Below are positions 56,201-64,000 of a stretch of DNA of 64,000 bases, piece by piece; position 1 is the stretch's first letter; each line of letters opens with the position of its first letter. The notes below the pieces were generated by a model. That model had not been told where the DNA came from. It ran no database searches and saw only the letters and a list, made by a program, of their open reading frames with translations. Location of the stretch: the NCBI RefSeq assembly GCF_003441615.1, contig NZ_CP031842.1:434001-498000 (forward strand), read 5' to 3'. The stretch is from Dechloromonas sp. HYN0024. Lineage in GTDB: Bacteria > Pseudomonadota > Gammaproteobacteria > Burkholderiales > Rhodocyclaceae. The position numbers were made by a program, and so were the translations under genes.

Positions 56201-56685
56201 CGACGCTGGCCGGTGTCGTGGTTGGCGTGCGGACCCAGATGACCCGGCGCGGCAAGATGCTTTTCGTGCAGCTTGACGATGGCACCGGCATGATCGAGGT
56301 GACCGTCTTCAACGAGTTGTTCGAGGCCGAGCGGGCCAAGATTGTCACTGATGAAGTGCTGATCATTGAAGGCAAGGTCCGCTACGACGATTTTTCCGGT
56401 GGCAACAGCGTGACTGCCGAGAAGTTGATGACGCTGGGCGAAGCCCGTGCCCGCTTCGCCAAGCATCTGCTGCTCAAGATGAACGGCAATTCGGATGCCC
56501 GCAAGCTGAAGTCTCTGCTGACGCCCTTTGCGCCGGGGCCGGCTGCTGTACGGGTGCGCTATCGCAATGCCGATGCCGAGTGCGAACTGGTGCTTGGTAA
56601 TGCGCTGCGCGTCCGCCTCGACGATCCCTTGCTCGAAGCCTTGCACGGCTGGCTACAGCCGGAAAACGTCGAAATCGTCTATTAG
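53218..56685 (+). CDS. dnaE: DNA polymerase III alpha subunit DnaE
   Basis: 1155 residues, full-length replicative polymerase. N-terminal PHP domain (YVHLRLHSEYSVTDGIVRIG), palm catalytic aspartates in MPDFDIDFCQDNRWRVIEYV, finger region, GPGRGSGAGSLVAYSL, the beta-binding and HhH region, and a C-terminal OB domain (LAGVVVGVRTQMTRRGKM). Transcribed alone after an mgtC-like gene. Confidence 0.97.
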   Translation: MNSPRYVHLRLHSEYSVTDGIVRIGDAVKRAAGDGMPAMALTDLGNLFGLVKFYTGARGKGVKPIAGADVWIANPESPEDAYRLLLLARNRRGYQQLCELLTRAYLVEGRRDRAEIHRDWFGEVGSDGLIALSGAHLGDVGEALLNGNFDLAGERAKSWEAMFPGAFYLEVQRYGQAQQEAIVQQTADLAGETGIPLVATHPIQFMNRDDFRAHEARVCIAEGYVLGDTRRPKTYTEEQYFKTQAEMAELFADLPEALENSLEIARRCNIEMTLGKNFLPDFPIPPGMTIDEFLVDEAKKGLEVRLAELYPDPEERLKRRPEYDDRLVFECNTIVQMGFPGYFLIVADFINWAKNNGVPVGPGRGSGAGSLVAYSLRITDLDPLAYALLFERFLNPERVSMPDFDIDFCQDNRWRVIEYVRGHYGADAVSQIATFGTMSSKAVIRDVGRVFGMPYSMCDRISKLIPIVQNKPVSLAEALEQEPQLKEMMQGDGDGETIRELFDLASRLEDLTRNVGMHAGGVLIAPGKITDFCPIYQATGSDASPVSQFDKDDVEKAGLVKFDFLGLRNLTIIELAVEYIRRMTGEKLDLMSLGFTDPAAYQILKDANTTAIFQVESEGMKKLLKKLAPDRFEDIIAVLALYRPGPLGSGMVDDFILRKKGQQKIDYFHPDLTACLSPTYGVIVYQEQVMQISQIIGGYTLGGADMLRRAMGKKKAEEMALHRETIAAGAKEKGYDPKLAEQLFDLMTKFAEYGFNKSHTAAYAVVTYHTAWLKAHHCAAFMAATMSSDLDNTDSVKIFYEDTIANKIKVLGPDVNVSNYRFEPVDRSTIRYGLGAVKGTGEQAVNVILKARETDGPFKDLFDFCQRCDKRMVNRRTIEALIKAGAFDAIAPEIAPGQGADRCKLLATVGIAMDFAEQTERNAMQTSLFDMPDVAEEHAPEYIAVRPWDEKTRLMEEKTALGFFFSGHPYNTCKKELSRFVRRPLNRLEPAKELTTLAGVVVGVRTQMTRRGKMLFVQLDDGTGMIEVTVFNELFEAERAKIVTDEVLIIEGKVRYDDFSGGNSVTAEKLMTLGEARARFAKHLLLKMNGNSDARKLKSLLTPFAPGPAAVRVRYRNADAECELVLGNALRVRLDDPLLEALHGWLQPENVEIVY

Positions 56686-56741
56686 TCCGGAGTTGCCAGT
56701 CTTGGGTTTTCAGCTACAGACTCGCAACTGACAACCAAGAA

Positions 56742-58259
56742 CTACATCACCAGTTCGGTCTTGAACCCGATACGCACAGAGCCCCAGTGGCGCCCGTCAA
56801 CGGTGATCGGCATTGAGAGGTCGGCAAGGATTTCGCCGGTGTCGCGGACATAGGTCTGGAGCAACGACGATTTCTGATTCCTCGCCAGCTTGAGGCCGAC
56901 CGGGTCGTTGAAGATCCGCTTGTGCCGACATTTGGCCAGGTCGACCACCGGGTCACCGCTCGGTGCATTGGAAAAGACACCGTTATGGGCCGGGGCATAG
57001 CCATTGCTGTCGACGGCCAGCGAATAGGTGAGACCGGGTACGTCGCGCAGCAGGTTGTCGTACATTCGGGTCAATTCGCCATCGCACAGACTGTCGTAAG
57101 CGGTCGTGTAGCGTTTCGGATTGGAGCCGGGGATTTCCTTGTAGGACTGGTCAAAAACGTTCACGCCGCGCCCGGCCGTGGCAAGCAGTACGGCCGCCAC
57201 GCCATCGCGAAAGCCGGCACACTTGTCGTGCAGCGTGTCGAACATGCTGTTGCCGGTACGAAAATCAGCCAGCGTGCATTGCAGGTCTTCGGTCGACTCG
57301 CGTAGCGTTTTGGCGTTGTCGAGGCACTGCTTCATGCGTCCGGAGATATCGCGCGAGTGGTCGCGGATACCTTCGACTTCACTGTGAATGGTCTGGTTGC
57401 TCTCGCGCAGGTTGTAGATGGCCATCGAGATGGTCGATAACTGCTCGGTGGTCTGCTTGAAGTCACTGACCATGGTGGTCAGGTCGGCTGCCGATGTTTC
57501 GATGTAGGTGTTGGCGCGGGTTACTTCGCCGACGATGGTTTGTGTCTTGGCCGAGGTGTCGGAAACCAGGTTGATCATTGACTGGGTATTCTGGCCGATG
57601 ACCTGGGTTGCGGTCTTGACCTTTTCGGCCAGCTTGCGCACCTCGTCGGCGACCACCGCGAAGCCGCGGCCGGCTTCGCCAGCCCGGGCGGCTTCGATGG
57701 CGGCGTTGAGGGCGAGCAGGTTGGTCTGGTCAGAGATGTCGTTGATCAGCGAGACGATCTGGTCGATCTTCATCGAATTGGTGTGCAGTTCGCTCACCGT
57801 CGCCGAGAAATGCTCGATGTGGGCATTGGTCGAGCGCATTGTCGACGCCACTGTTTCCATCTGTTCGAGCGAGCGCTGGGCGAGATCGAGATTGTTCCGG
57901 GTTGATGCCTGGATGGCATCCGAATTTTTTGCCACTTCGCTGACGGCCTGATTGACCAGGTTGCTCGATTCAAAGACGTTGGCGGCCAGTGCCTCCTGGC
58001 GGCGTACGGCATCGTCGGTCTGCTGCACCAGGCTGTTCATCCGGGCGGCATCGGCAGCGATGCTGACACTGCGCTCGCGGGCGTGCGAAATGAGGCCGCG
58101 GACACGGCTGAAAAAACGGTTGAGATTGCCGGAAATGCGGCCAGTCGCGTCGCTACCGGCAGTGCCTACGGTGTGCGAAAGATCAGCATTGCCATCGGCA
58201 ATGGCTGCGATGTCGCGGTCAATCTTGTCGAGTGCGGCACTGTTGCCAAAAAATCCCAC
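56742..58259 (-). CDS. Soluble methyl-accepting chemotaxis protein with C-terminal sensor domain
   Basis: 505 residues with no transmembrane segment. A short N-terminal region is followed by a coiled-coil signalling domain whose hairpin tip ([40 protein letters not shown]) is the standard CheA/CheW contact. The ~130 C-terminal residues (from [20 protein letters not shown] to [17 protein letters not shown]) form a Cache/PAS-like ligand domain placed after, not before, the signalling domain, with a Cys-Arg-His cluster (KCRHKRIF). A cytoplasmic sensor is implied. The next gene on this strand, upstream, is an HTH-receiver protein. Confidence 0.85.
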   Translation of the reverse strand: MGFFGNSAALDKIDRDIAAIADGNADLSHTVGTAGSDATGRISGNLNRFFSRVRGLISHARERSVSIAADAARMNSLVQQTDDAVRRQEALAANVFESSNLVNQAVSEVAKNSDAIQASTRNNLDLAQRSLEQMETVASTMRSTNAHIEHFSATVSELHTNSMKIDQIVSLINDISDQTNLLALNAAIEAARAGEAGRGFAVVADEVRKLAEKVKTATQVIGQNTQSMINLVSDTSAKTQTIVGEVTRANTYIETSAADLTTMVSDFKQTTEQLSTISMAIYNLRESNQTIHSEVEGIRDHSRDISGRMKQCLDNAKTLRESTEDLQCTLADFRTGNSMFDTLHDKCAGFRDGVAAVLLATAGRGVNVFDQSYKEIPGSNPKRYTTAYDSLCDGELTRMYDNLLRDVPGLTYSLAVDSNGYAPAHNGVFSNAPSGDPVVDLAKCRHKRIFNDPVGLKLARNQKSSLLQTYVRDTGEILADLSMPITVDGRHWGSVRIGFKTELVM

Positions 58260-58349
58260 GGTTTGTCTCCTGAAGCTTTTTGATGTTCGGACGGGATTGT
58301 GCTGCGACTTTGCCGACCGCCCCTTGCCTGCAGGCGGTCATGCCGGTAA

Positions 58350-58937
58350 TCAGCTGCTGCGTTGGCGCGCCGACAGGCGGCCGAGGATGAACCCTTTGAT
58401 TTCGGAAAAAGGAATTGGTTTGTTGAAGATGGTGACATCCGCCGGCAGTCCCCGTTCGAGAACCTCCTCGCGGTCGATGGCGCTGACCACGATGATGTCC
58501 ATGCGCATCAGGTCGTTGTTGGCACGCAGGCGGCGGATCAGTTCAAAACCGTCCATGCCCGGCATCATGAGGTCGGCGATCAGGATATCGGGAACACACT
58601 GGCCTACTTGCAGCAGTGCATCGAAGCCATCGGCCACAATGCGCAGCTTGACCGGGAGATTCCAGGTGTCGATGGTCATCTGGTAAAGCATTTGCAGGGT
58701 CGAGTCATCTTCGGCAATGAGGATGTCGATCTGGCCGCCATACTCCTGGGCACTCGGCGTCAGGTTGCGGCGGCGGGCGAGCAGGGCGTCGACCGAGGCT
58801 ACGGGAATCCGGCGATGGCCACCAGCGGTCTTCCATGCTTCGAGGGCGCCGCTTTCGACCATGTTCTGCACGGTGCCCAGAGAGACGCCGAGGCGGAGCG
58901 CAGCTTGCCGGGTGCTGAGGTATTCGGTATTGGCCAT
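58350..58937 (-). CDS. HTH-receiver fusion (excisionase-type DNA-binding plus REC)
   Basis: 195 residues. N-terminal MerR/excisionase-type HTH, residues ~5-55 (YLSTRQAALRLGVSLGTVQN, TAGGHRRIPVASVDALL), joined to a receiver domain, ~68-190, with DILIAEDDSTLQMLYQM, phospho-Asp in ILIADLMMPGMDGFELI, and the late Lys in VTIFNKPIPFSE. The DNA-binding part is N-terminal to REC, the reverse of the common order. Lies 90 bp from the chemoreceptor gene on the same strand. Confidence 0.85.
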   Translation of the reverse strand: MANTEYLSTRQAALRLGVSLGTVQNMVESGALEAWKTAGGHRRIPVASVDALLARRRNLTPSAQEYGGQIDILIAEDDSTLQMLYQMTIDTWNLPVKLRIVADGFDALLQVGQCVPDILIADLMMPGMDGFELIRRLRANNDLMRMDIIVVSAIDREEVLERGLPADVTIFNKPIPFSEIKGFILGRLSARQRSS

Positions 58938-59001
58938 GGAGTCGCCTTTAGGAAATTACAAATTCAGCAAATTTTATCCTGTAATCTTCCTAAACGACAA
59001 T

Positions 59002-59032
59002 AAAAAAAACCCGATACGCCGTGGCGTTCGGG
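59002..59032 (-). terminator. Intrinsic terminator of the peroxiredoxin gene
   Basis: Minus strand hairpin CCCGAACGCC-AC-GGCGTATCGGG (one bulged A) followed by eight T. The plus strand also ends in TAATTTTTT, so it could act both ways. A second GC hairpin (59049-59066) lies between it and the stop codon. Confidence 0.85.
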
Positions 59033-59073
59033 TAATTTTTTGTAAATGCCCGGCCGTCCGGCCGGGACGGGTC

Positions 59074-59673
59074 TTACAGCTTCTTGGCGTTCTTCGCCAG
59101 GTAGGCGGCAACGCCTTCCGTCGATGCGGTCATGCCGGGTTTGCCCTTGCTCCAGCCGGCCGGGCAAACTTCGCCATGCTCTTCAAAGAATTGCAGGGCG
59201 TCGACCATGCGCAGCATTTCGTCGATGTTGCGGCCGAGCGGCAGCATGTTGACGACCTGATGCATGACCACACCGTTCTTGTCGATCAGGAAAGAGCCGC
59301 GCAGGGCAACGCCGGCGCCTTCAAGTTCAACGTCGTAGGCACGGCAGATGTCGTGCTTGATGTCAGCGACCAGCGGATAGCCGACCTGACCGATGCCGCC
59401 GTCCTTGATGGCGGTGTTTTTCCAGGCCAGATGGGTGAACTGGGAGTCGATGGAGACGCCAATGACTTCAACGCCACGCTGTTTGAACTCGTCGAGGCGG
59501 TGATCGAAGGCGATCAGCTCGGACGGGCAGACGAAGGTGAAGTCGAGCGGGTAGAAGAACAGAACAACCGGCTTGCCCTTGAAGGAGGACAGCTTGAGGT
59601 CCTTGATTTCGTTGTTGCCATATACGGCGGTGGCGGTGAAATCCGGGGCTTGCTTGCCAACGAGAACGGCCAT
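59074..59673 (-). CDS. Typical 2-Cys peroxiredoxin (AhpC/TSA, Prx1 group)
   Basis: 199 residues from the ATG at 59673 with AAGGAG upstream; the longer frame is rejected. Reduces peroxides in the cytoplasm. Peroxidatic Cys in [20 protein letters not shown] and resolving Cys in [16 protein letters not shown]. The core is fully conserved ([34 protein letters not shown]). No ahpF or regulator is adjacent. Confidence 0.94.
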   Translation of the reverse strand: MAVLVGKQAPDFTATAVYGNNEIKDLKLSSFKGKPVVLFFYPLDFTFVCPSELIAFDHRLDEFKQRGVEVIGVSIDSQFTHLAWKNTAIKDGGIGQVGYPLVADIKHDICRAYDVELEGAGVALRGSFLIDKNGVVMHQVVNMLPLGRNIDEMLRMVDALQFFEEHGEVCPAGWSKGKPGMTASTEGVAAYLAKNAKKL

Positions 59674-59872
59674 GGGGAACTCCTTATATTGATTAATTTG
59701 TAGGTTGGGGGGAAAGATGCAATTTAACGAAGCCCGCATGTCGTGTCAAACCGCCATTGGCGGCCGGCAAGTCAGGGTCGGCGTGGCCTGCTTGCCCGGA
59801 AGGGGCGAGGCGCTGGCATAATCCGGGTATGAAAATAAAGATAGCCGAGCAGACTGGCGGAGGGGCCGGGTC

Positions 59873-61318
59873 ATGCTGAAGGTGCTGGTTTTTCTGCCGG
59901 TGGCTGGCGCGGCTCTGCTCGCCGTTCTGCCGGTGCGTCGCGCCCTGCCGTTGTGGCAGGTGGCGATGGCTTTTGCGCTGGCGGCGCTGGGTTATGCCCT
60001 GTGGCTGGCCGGGCAGTTCGATACGGTCGGACCGGCCATACAGATGTTCGAGAGTCAGGCCTGGAATCGCCGGCTCGGGTCCTCCTTTGCCCTTGGCGTC
60101 GATGGTATTTCCCTGGCCATGGTGCTGCTTACGGCGCTGCTTTCGCTCATCGCCGTACTCGTCTCGCGCCGCATGGAAGAGGGCGCCAGACTCTATTTCA
60201 TCTTGGTCCTGCTCCTCGAATCAGCAATGTTCGGGGTGTTCACGGCCCGCGACTGGTCGCTGTTCTATGTTTTCTGGGAAGCCACCCTGCTCCCGCTGTT
60301 CTTTCTGATCGACCGGCTGGGCGGCCCCAACCGGCAACGGGCGGCGCTCAATTTCTTTCTCTATACGCTGGGCGGTTCCGTGTTCATGCTGGTCGCCCTG
60401 TTGTTCCTATACGATGCTGCCCCTGGTCACAGCTTTGCCATGGCCGACATGGCCGAAGGCGGGCGTGGCCTGCCGCTGAATACCCAACTCCTGATCTTCG
60501 CCGGCCTGTTCATCGGCTTTGGCGTCAAGATGCCGGTTTTCCCCCTGCATGGCTGGCTGCCGCTAGCCCACGTCGAGGCCCCCAGCCCGGTTTCCATCCT
60601 GCTCTCCGGCGTCCTCCTAAAAATGGGGGCCTACGGTCTGATCCGTGCGGCCGAGACCTTGCCCGCTGCCCTTCTGGCAACGCAGGACTGGCTGGTCATC
60701 CTGGCCTTCATCAGCCTCTTGTATGGTGGCGTCCTCGCCTGGCGGCAGCAGGACCTGAAGGCGATGGTGGCCTATTCATCCATATCGCACATGGGCGTCG
60801 TACTGCTCGGTATTGCCACACTCAATGTGACCGGCCTGACCGGTGCCGTGATGCAGATGGTGGCGCACGGCCTGACGGCGGGCCTGCTCTTTCTGATCGT
60901 CGGCCTGCTATACCAGCGCACGCACAGTCGCGATCTGGCCGATTACGGTTCGCTGCTCGGCACGGCGCCGCGCTTTGCCTTGTTCACGGCTTTCGGGCTG
61001 CTGGCCGCGATCGGGCTGCCCGGCAGTGCCGGCTTCATTGCCGAACTGCATGCGCTGGTCGGTGGCTATCAACGCTGGGGCGGCTGGGTCCTCATTCTCT
61101 GTCTGGCCATGCTGATCGGTGCCGCCTACAGCTTGCGCGTCATCGGTCGATTGTGCCTGCCCGGCCCTGCCATGGACATTCCCGACATGACGCGGACCGA
61201 GGCGCTGGCCGCCGGGCTGTTGTCGGTAAGCATCGTGTTGCTCGGCATCTGGCCGGCCCCCTTGCTCGATCTGGTAGCCGGTAGTGTTGGTTCTGTCGCT
61301 CGGTGGTTCGGAGCATGA
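59873..61318 (+). CDS. dabB: NuoM-type proton-conducting membrane subunit, DabB-like partner of DabA
   Basis: 481 residues, about 14 transmembrane helices, Proton_antipo_M family. Antiporter-like residues are present: Glu in LFYVFWEATLLPLFFLI, Lys in FGVKMPVFPLHGWLPLAHVE, and LLKMGAYGLIR. It reads as NuoM rather than NuoL, yet there is no complex I operon and the next gene, 1 bp downstream, encodes DabA, so the pair should be a DAC-type inorganic-carbon pump, in which the membrane subunit supplies ion-gradient energy. Start has GGCGGAGG upstream. Confidence 0.85.
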   Translation: MLKVLVFLPVAGAALLAVLPVRRALPLWQVAMAFALAALGYALWLAGQFDTVGPAIQMFESQAWNRRLGSSFALGVDGISLAMVLLTALLSLIAVLVSRRMEEGARLYFILVLLLESAMFGVFTARDWSLFYVFWEATLLPLFFLIDRLGGPNRQRAALNFFLYTLGGSVFMLVALLFLYDAAPGHSFAMADMAEGGRGLPLNTQLLIFAGLFIGFGVKMPVFPLHGWLPLAHVEAPSPVSILLSGVLLKMGAYGLIRAAETLPAALLATQDWLVILAFISLLYGGVLAWRQQDLKAMVAYSSISHMGVVLLGIATLNVTGLTGAVMQMVAHGLTAGLLFLIVGLLYQRTHSRDLADYGSLLGTAPRFALFTAFGLLAAIGLPGSAGFIAELHALVGGYQRWGGWVLILCLAMLIGAAYSLRVIGRLCLPGPAMDIPDMTRTEALAAGLLSVSIVLLGIWPAPLLDLVAGSVGSVARWFGA

Positions 61319-61319
61319 G

Positions 61320-64000
61320 ATGAGCACCGATCAGGAACTGCCTATCCGCCAGCGCCTGGCCCACTGGGTCGAGCATCTGACGCATGTCCTGCCGGCTCAG
61401 GCCCCGATTCGCGATTTTGTCCATCACAACACCCTGCATGGTCTTCAGCATCTGCCCTTCGCCGAGGCGCTGGCGACAGCGTCGGCCCAGACCGGGGCGC
61501 AAGCCTATTGGCCGGAGTCGCGGTTCCGCGCCTGTCTGGACAGCGGGCGGATCACGATTGACGACCTGAACGCGGCACTTGACGATGCCGGCATCGCCGA
61601 TCTGGATGATCGCCTGCTGGGTACACTGACTCGGCGGGACATACTTCTGGCCAGCCTGGCTGGTATCCAGGAGACCCCCGATGGCAGTCGCCAGGCCTGG
61701 TTGCAGCGTGAATATGGCGGGGGCGGTGATCCGCTGCTGGCTTACTTTTCGGCAGTGGGCCCGGATGCGGATCGCCGTCTCGCCAGCGGATCGTGGCAGG
61801 AACTGGCTGAGGCCGGCTGGGCCGAACTTTGCGCCCGCGTCGGTAAAACCTGGACCTGGCGCCGCCTGCTCGAACATCTGACCGGCGAGGATGTGCTCGA
61901 ACGGGTACGCAGTATCCTGCAACAACATCTTGCCGCTCACCTCGATCTTGGCGTCGCGGCCTGGTCCAACCCGGCACAGGGGCAGGGGTTCTTTGCTGCC
62001 TGGCGGGCCAGCGCCGGTTTTGATCTGGGCTGGGAAATGGACGAATTGCCTAACGTTCGCGACGAGATCCTGCATCTGCCCGACAGTCCCATCGATGTCC
62101 TGCTGGAAGAGCTGCCCCGGCTGCTACCCGATGCAGGCCAGTGGTATGGCTATCTCGAACGTCTGGCGCTCGAGCTGCCGGGCTGGTCCGGGATGTTTCT
62201 CTGGCGTGACCGCAACCCCGGATTCGCGGAAGGTGTTCCGGTGGCGATGCTCGACTTTCTCGCCGTGCGCGTCCTCCTCGAACGCCTGCTCTGTGAGGAT
62301 TTGCTGCGTCGACTGACCGGTGGACCGCTGGCGCTGGCTGACTTGCCTGACTACTATGCGGCGCGTCCGGAAGAGTTTGTCGTCCGCGCCGCCCGGCACC
62401 AGTCCTGGCTCCCCGAAGCCATGCAGGGGCAGGCTGCCTACCTCGTCGATCTGTCCCGCAGCGGCCACGTGGCGCGTGATGCCTGGCAGGAACTGGCCGA
62501 GGTGATCGCTCCGGTCATGCGCCAGGCGCAGGCCGGTGATTCGGCCTGGCGAATGGCCGCCCTGAGTCGCCAGCTGGGCTTGACGCTGGTAGACCTTGAG
62601 GCGCTCGGCAGCGCTGCGGCAGCCACACTGCGGTCCTGTGCCGACAGTTTGACGCCGATGCAGCGAGGTCAGATATGGCTGCTTGCCTACGAGCGCCACT
62701 ACCGCCAGCAACTTTTTGCTGCACTCACCGCCAATCATGGTCGCCAGGACGCCGTAGCCAGACCGTCGGCCCAGGTCGTCATGTGCATGGATGATCGTGA
62801 GGAGGGGACCCGCCGGCATCTCGAGGAGATCGCGCCGGATATTGCCACCTATGGCGCCGCCGGCTTTTTTGGCGTGCCGATCTACTGGCAGGGGCTCGAC
62901 GATGCGGTGCCGACGGCACTCTGTCCGATCGTCGTGCGACCTACTCAACTGGTACGGGAACAAGGGGAGGCTGGGACTGAAATTGTGCAGGGTCAGCGTG
63001 CCGCCCGTCGCGAGCGACGCCTGCTCTGGCGTGAAAGTTTCTATCAGGCGACGCGCCGCCGGGCGGTGGCCGGGCCATTGCTGACCGCGTTGGGCAGTCT
63101 GCCGGCTGTGGCATCGCTGGCGGCGGTCACGCTGGCGCCCGGCTGGTTTGGTGAAACGGTACGGCGCTGGCGCGAGCAATATGATGGCCGACTGCCGACC
63201 CGGCTGGCGATGACCGCCGAGCAGGCGGTGGCGGCCACCCCCGAGCAGCCCCAGGCAGGACTCACCGACGCCGAGCAGGTCGGCCGGGTTGACGCTTTTC
63301 TGCGCATGATCGGCCTGACCACCGATTTCGCTCCGCTGGTCCTGATTTTTGGGCACGGCTCGGGCAGCCAGAACAATCCGCACCTTTCCGCCTATGACTG
63401 CGGGGCTTGCTCCGGCCGGCACGGCGGTCCAAGTGCCCGGGTCTTTGCGGCCATGGCCAATCGGCCCGAGGTGCGCGTCGGGCTGGCTCAACGCGGCATG
63501 CTGATTCCCGAGAGCTGCTGGTTCGTTGCGGCCGAGCACAATACCTGTGACGACGGGGTCGAGTGGTACGACCTTGATACGGTGCCGGAAACGCACCAGC
63601 CAGCGCTCGATACCCTGGTGCATCAGGTATCCGAGGCCTGTCGTGCCCATGCCGCCGAGCGCTGCCGCCGATTGGCCTCGGCCCCTGTTCGGCCGACGCC
63701 CTGGCGGGCTCGTCAGCACGTGCTTGGCCGGGCCAGCGACATTTCCCAGGCCCGGCCGGAACTCGGTCATGCCACCAATGCCGCCGCCTTTGTCGGCCGG
63801 CGCGAGATGAGTCGTGGACTCTTCCTTGACCGCCGGGTCTTCCTGATTTCGTACGATCCGACCACCGACGATGACGGCCGGATCGTCGAAGGCATCCTGC
63901 TCGCGGCGGGGCCCGTCGGTGCCGGCATCGCCCTTGAGTACTATTTCTCGACGGTCGATAACGCGCATTTCGGCTGCGGTTCGAAGATTACCCACAATAT
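61320..64000 (+). CDS. dabA: DabA, inorganic-carbon uptake subunit (UPF0753/DUF2309; 3' end outside window)
   Basis: 893 codons seen, open at the right edge. Large cytoplasmic protein with a beta-carbonic-anhydrase-like zinc site: Cys489 and Asp491 in VVMCMDDREEGTRRHLEEI, His679 in FGHGSGSQNNPHLSAYDCGA and Cys694. The spacing C-x-D and H-(14)-C matches the characterised DabA of Halothiobacillus. N-terminal IRDFVHHNTLHGLQHLPFAE is also a family mark. With DabB it hydrates CO2 to bicarbonate one way and so accumulates it. Probably about 100 further residues lie beyond the window. Confidence 0.93.
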   Translation, partial: MSTDQELPIRQRLAHWVEHLTHVLPAQAPIRDFVHHNTLHGLQHLPFAEALATASAQTGAQAYWPESRFRACLDSGRITIDDLNAALDDAGIADLDDRLLGTLTRRDILLASLAGIQETPDGSRQAWLQREYGGGGDPLLAYFSAVGPDADRRLASGSWQELAEAGWAELCARVGKTWTWRRLLEHLTGEDVLERVRSILQQHLAAHLDLGVAAWSNPAQGQGFFAAWRASAGFDLGWEMDELPNVRDEILHLPDSPIDVLLEELPRLLPDAGQWYGYLERLALELPGWSGMFLWRDRNPGFAEGVPVAMLDFLAVRVLLERLLCEDLLRRLTGGPLALADLPDYYAARPEEFVVRAARHQSWLPEAMQGQAAYLVDLSRSGHVARDAWQELAEVIAPVMRQAQAGDSAWRMAALSRQLGLTLVDLEALGSAAAATLRSCADSLTPMQRGQIWLLAYERHYRQQLFAALTANHGRQDAVARPSAQVVMCMDDREEGTRRHLEEIAPDIATYGAAGFFGVPIYWQGLDDAVPTALCPIVVRPTQLVREQGEAGTEIVQGQRAARRERRLLWRESFYQATRRRAVAGPLLTALGSLPAVASLAAVTLAPGWFGETVRRWREQYDGRLPTRLAMTAEQAVAATPEQPQAGLTDAEQVGRVDAFLRMIGLTTDFAPLVLIFGHGSGSQNNPHLSAYDCGACSGRHGGPSARVFAAMANRPEVRVGLAQRGMLIPESCWFVAAEHNTCDDGVEWYDLDTVPETHQPALDTLVHQVSEACRAHAAERCRRLASAPVRPTPWRARQHVLGRASDISQARPELGHATNAAAFVGRREMSRGLFLDRRVFLISYDPTTDDDGRIVEGILLAAGPVGAGIALEYYFSTVDNAHFGCGSKITHN

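Noticed and set aside
59953..61284. 443-codon plus-strand frame overlapping the NuoM-type gene
   Set aside because: Out-of-frame reading, Arg/Pro/Gly-rich, no membrane pattern; the 481-residue frame carries all antiporter motifs.
59873..61318. Respiratory complex I subunit NuoM
   Set aside because: No other nuo gene is adjacent and the gene is 1 bp from dabA, so the DAC pump role is favoured.
62124..63995. 623-codon minus-strand frame opposite dabA
   Set aside because: dabA has its zinc-site motifs in the plus strand; the opposite frame has no motif or sensible start context.

Overview
This is GC-rich chromosomal DNA from a betaproteobacterium. The gene neighbourhoods and protein wording most resemble the Rhodocyclales (Dechloromonas/Azonexus-like); that placement is inference from gene content, not from a database search. 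Coding density is high, there is no CRISPR array, prophage or intact insertion sequence, and most of the window is housekeeping core genome.

Layout. 1-7.1 kb: a dolP (BON lipoprotein)-diaA-HIRAN-yraN cluster divergent from rsmI, then a ZIP transporter, pyrC, a lipoprotein, a DUF3025 gene, a stand-alone IF-1 gene and a transglutaminase-like gene. 7.4-13.5 kb: leuA (class 2), an Lrp/AsnC regulator, the RNase P RNA, a methyltransferase, and a secreted-repeat lipoprotein followed by an ECF sigma/anti-sigma pair. 13.5-16 kb: a subtilisin-type autotransporter whose leader is a recognisable cyclic-di-GMP-I riboswitch with a perfect sigma70-type promoter. 16-22.7 kb: arfB, tRNA-Ile2(CAU), rpoD, dnaG, yqeY and rpsU (the macromolecular synthesis cluster, with a terminator after rpsU), then tsaD. 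22.7-34.2 kb: mgtC-like, plsY, folB, ybaK, xerD, ogt, gcdH, proA, holA, lptE, leuS. 34.4-39.6 kb: uvrD and a qor-TAXI-ParA operon.

39.8-46.4 kb is the most distinctive stretch. A LysR regulator is divergent from two tandem TerB-like paralogues with duplicated leaders. They are followed by a yybP-ykoY (Mn2+) riboswitch in front of a TerC/Alx membrane protein. Then comes a tight set encoding the bicarbonate permease SbtA, its PII-like partner SbtB, and PurE-PurK, the two enzymes that put bicarbonate-derived carbon into purines. At the right end (59.9-64 kb) a second, unrelated inorganic-carbon uptake system is encoded: a NuoM-type membrane subunit plus DabA, the latter cut by the window edge. 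The window therefore carries two types of bicarbonate/CO2 uptake system, one of them physically linked to a bicarbonate-consuming biosynthetic step.

46.7-59.7 kb: a LysR regulator divergent from pirin and flavodoxin-type quinone reductase genes, a double-receiver protein, a sialidase-like operon with an ECHDC3-type crotonase, a second MgtC-like protein, dnaE, a soluble chemoreceptor, an HTH-receiver protein and a 2-Cys peroxiredoxin with a clear terminator.
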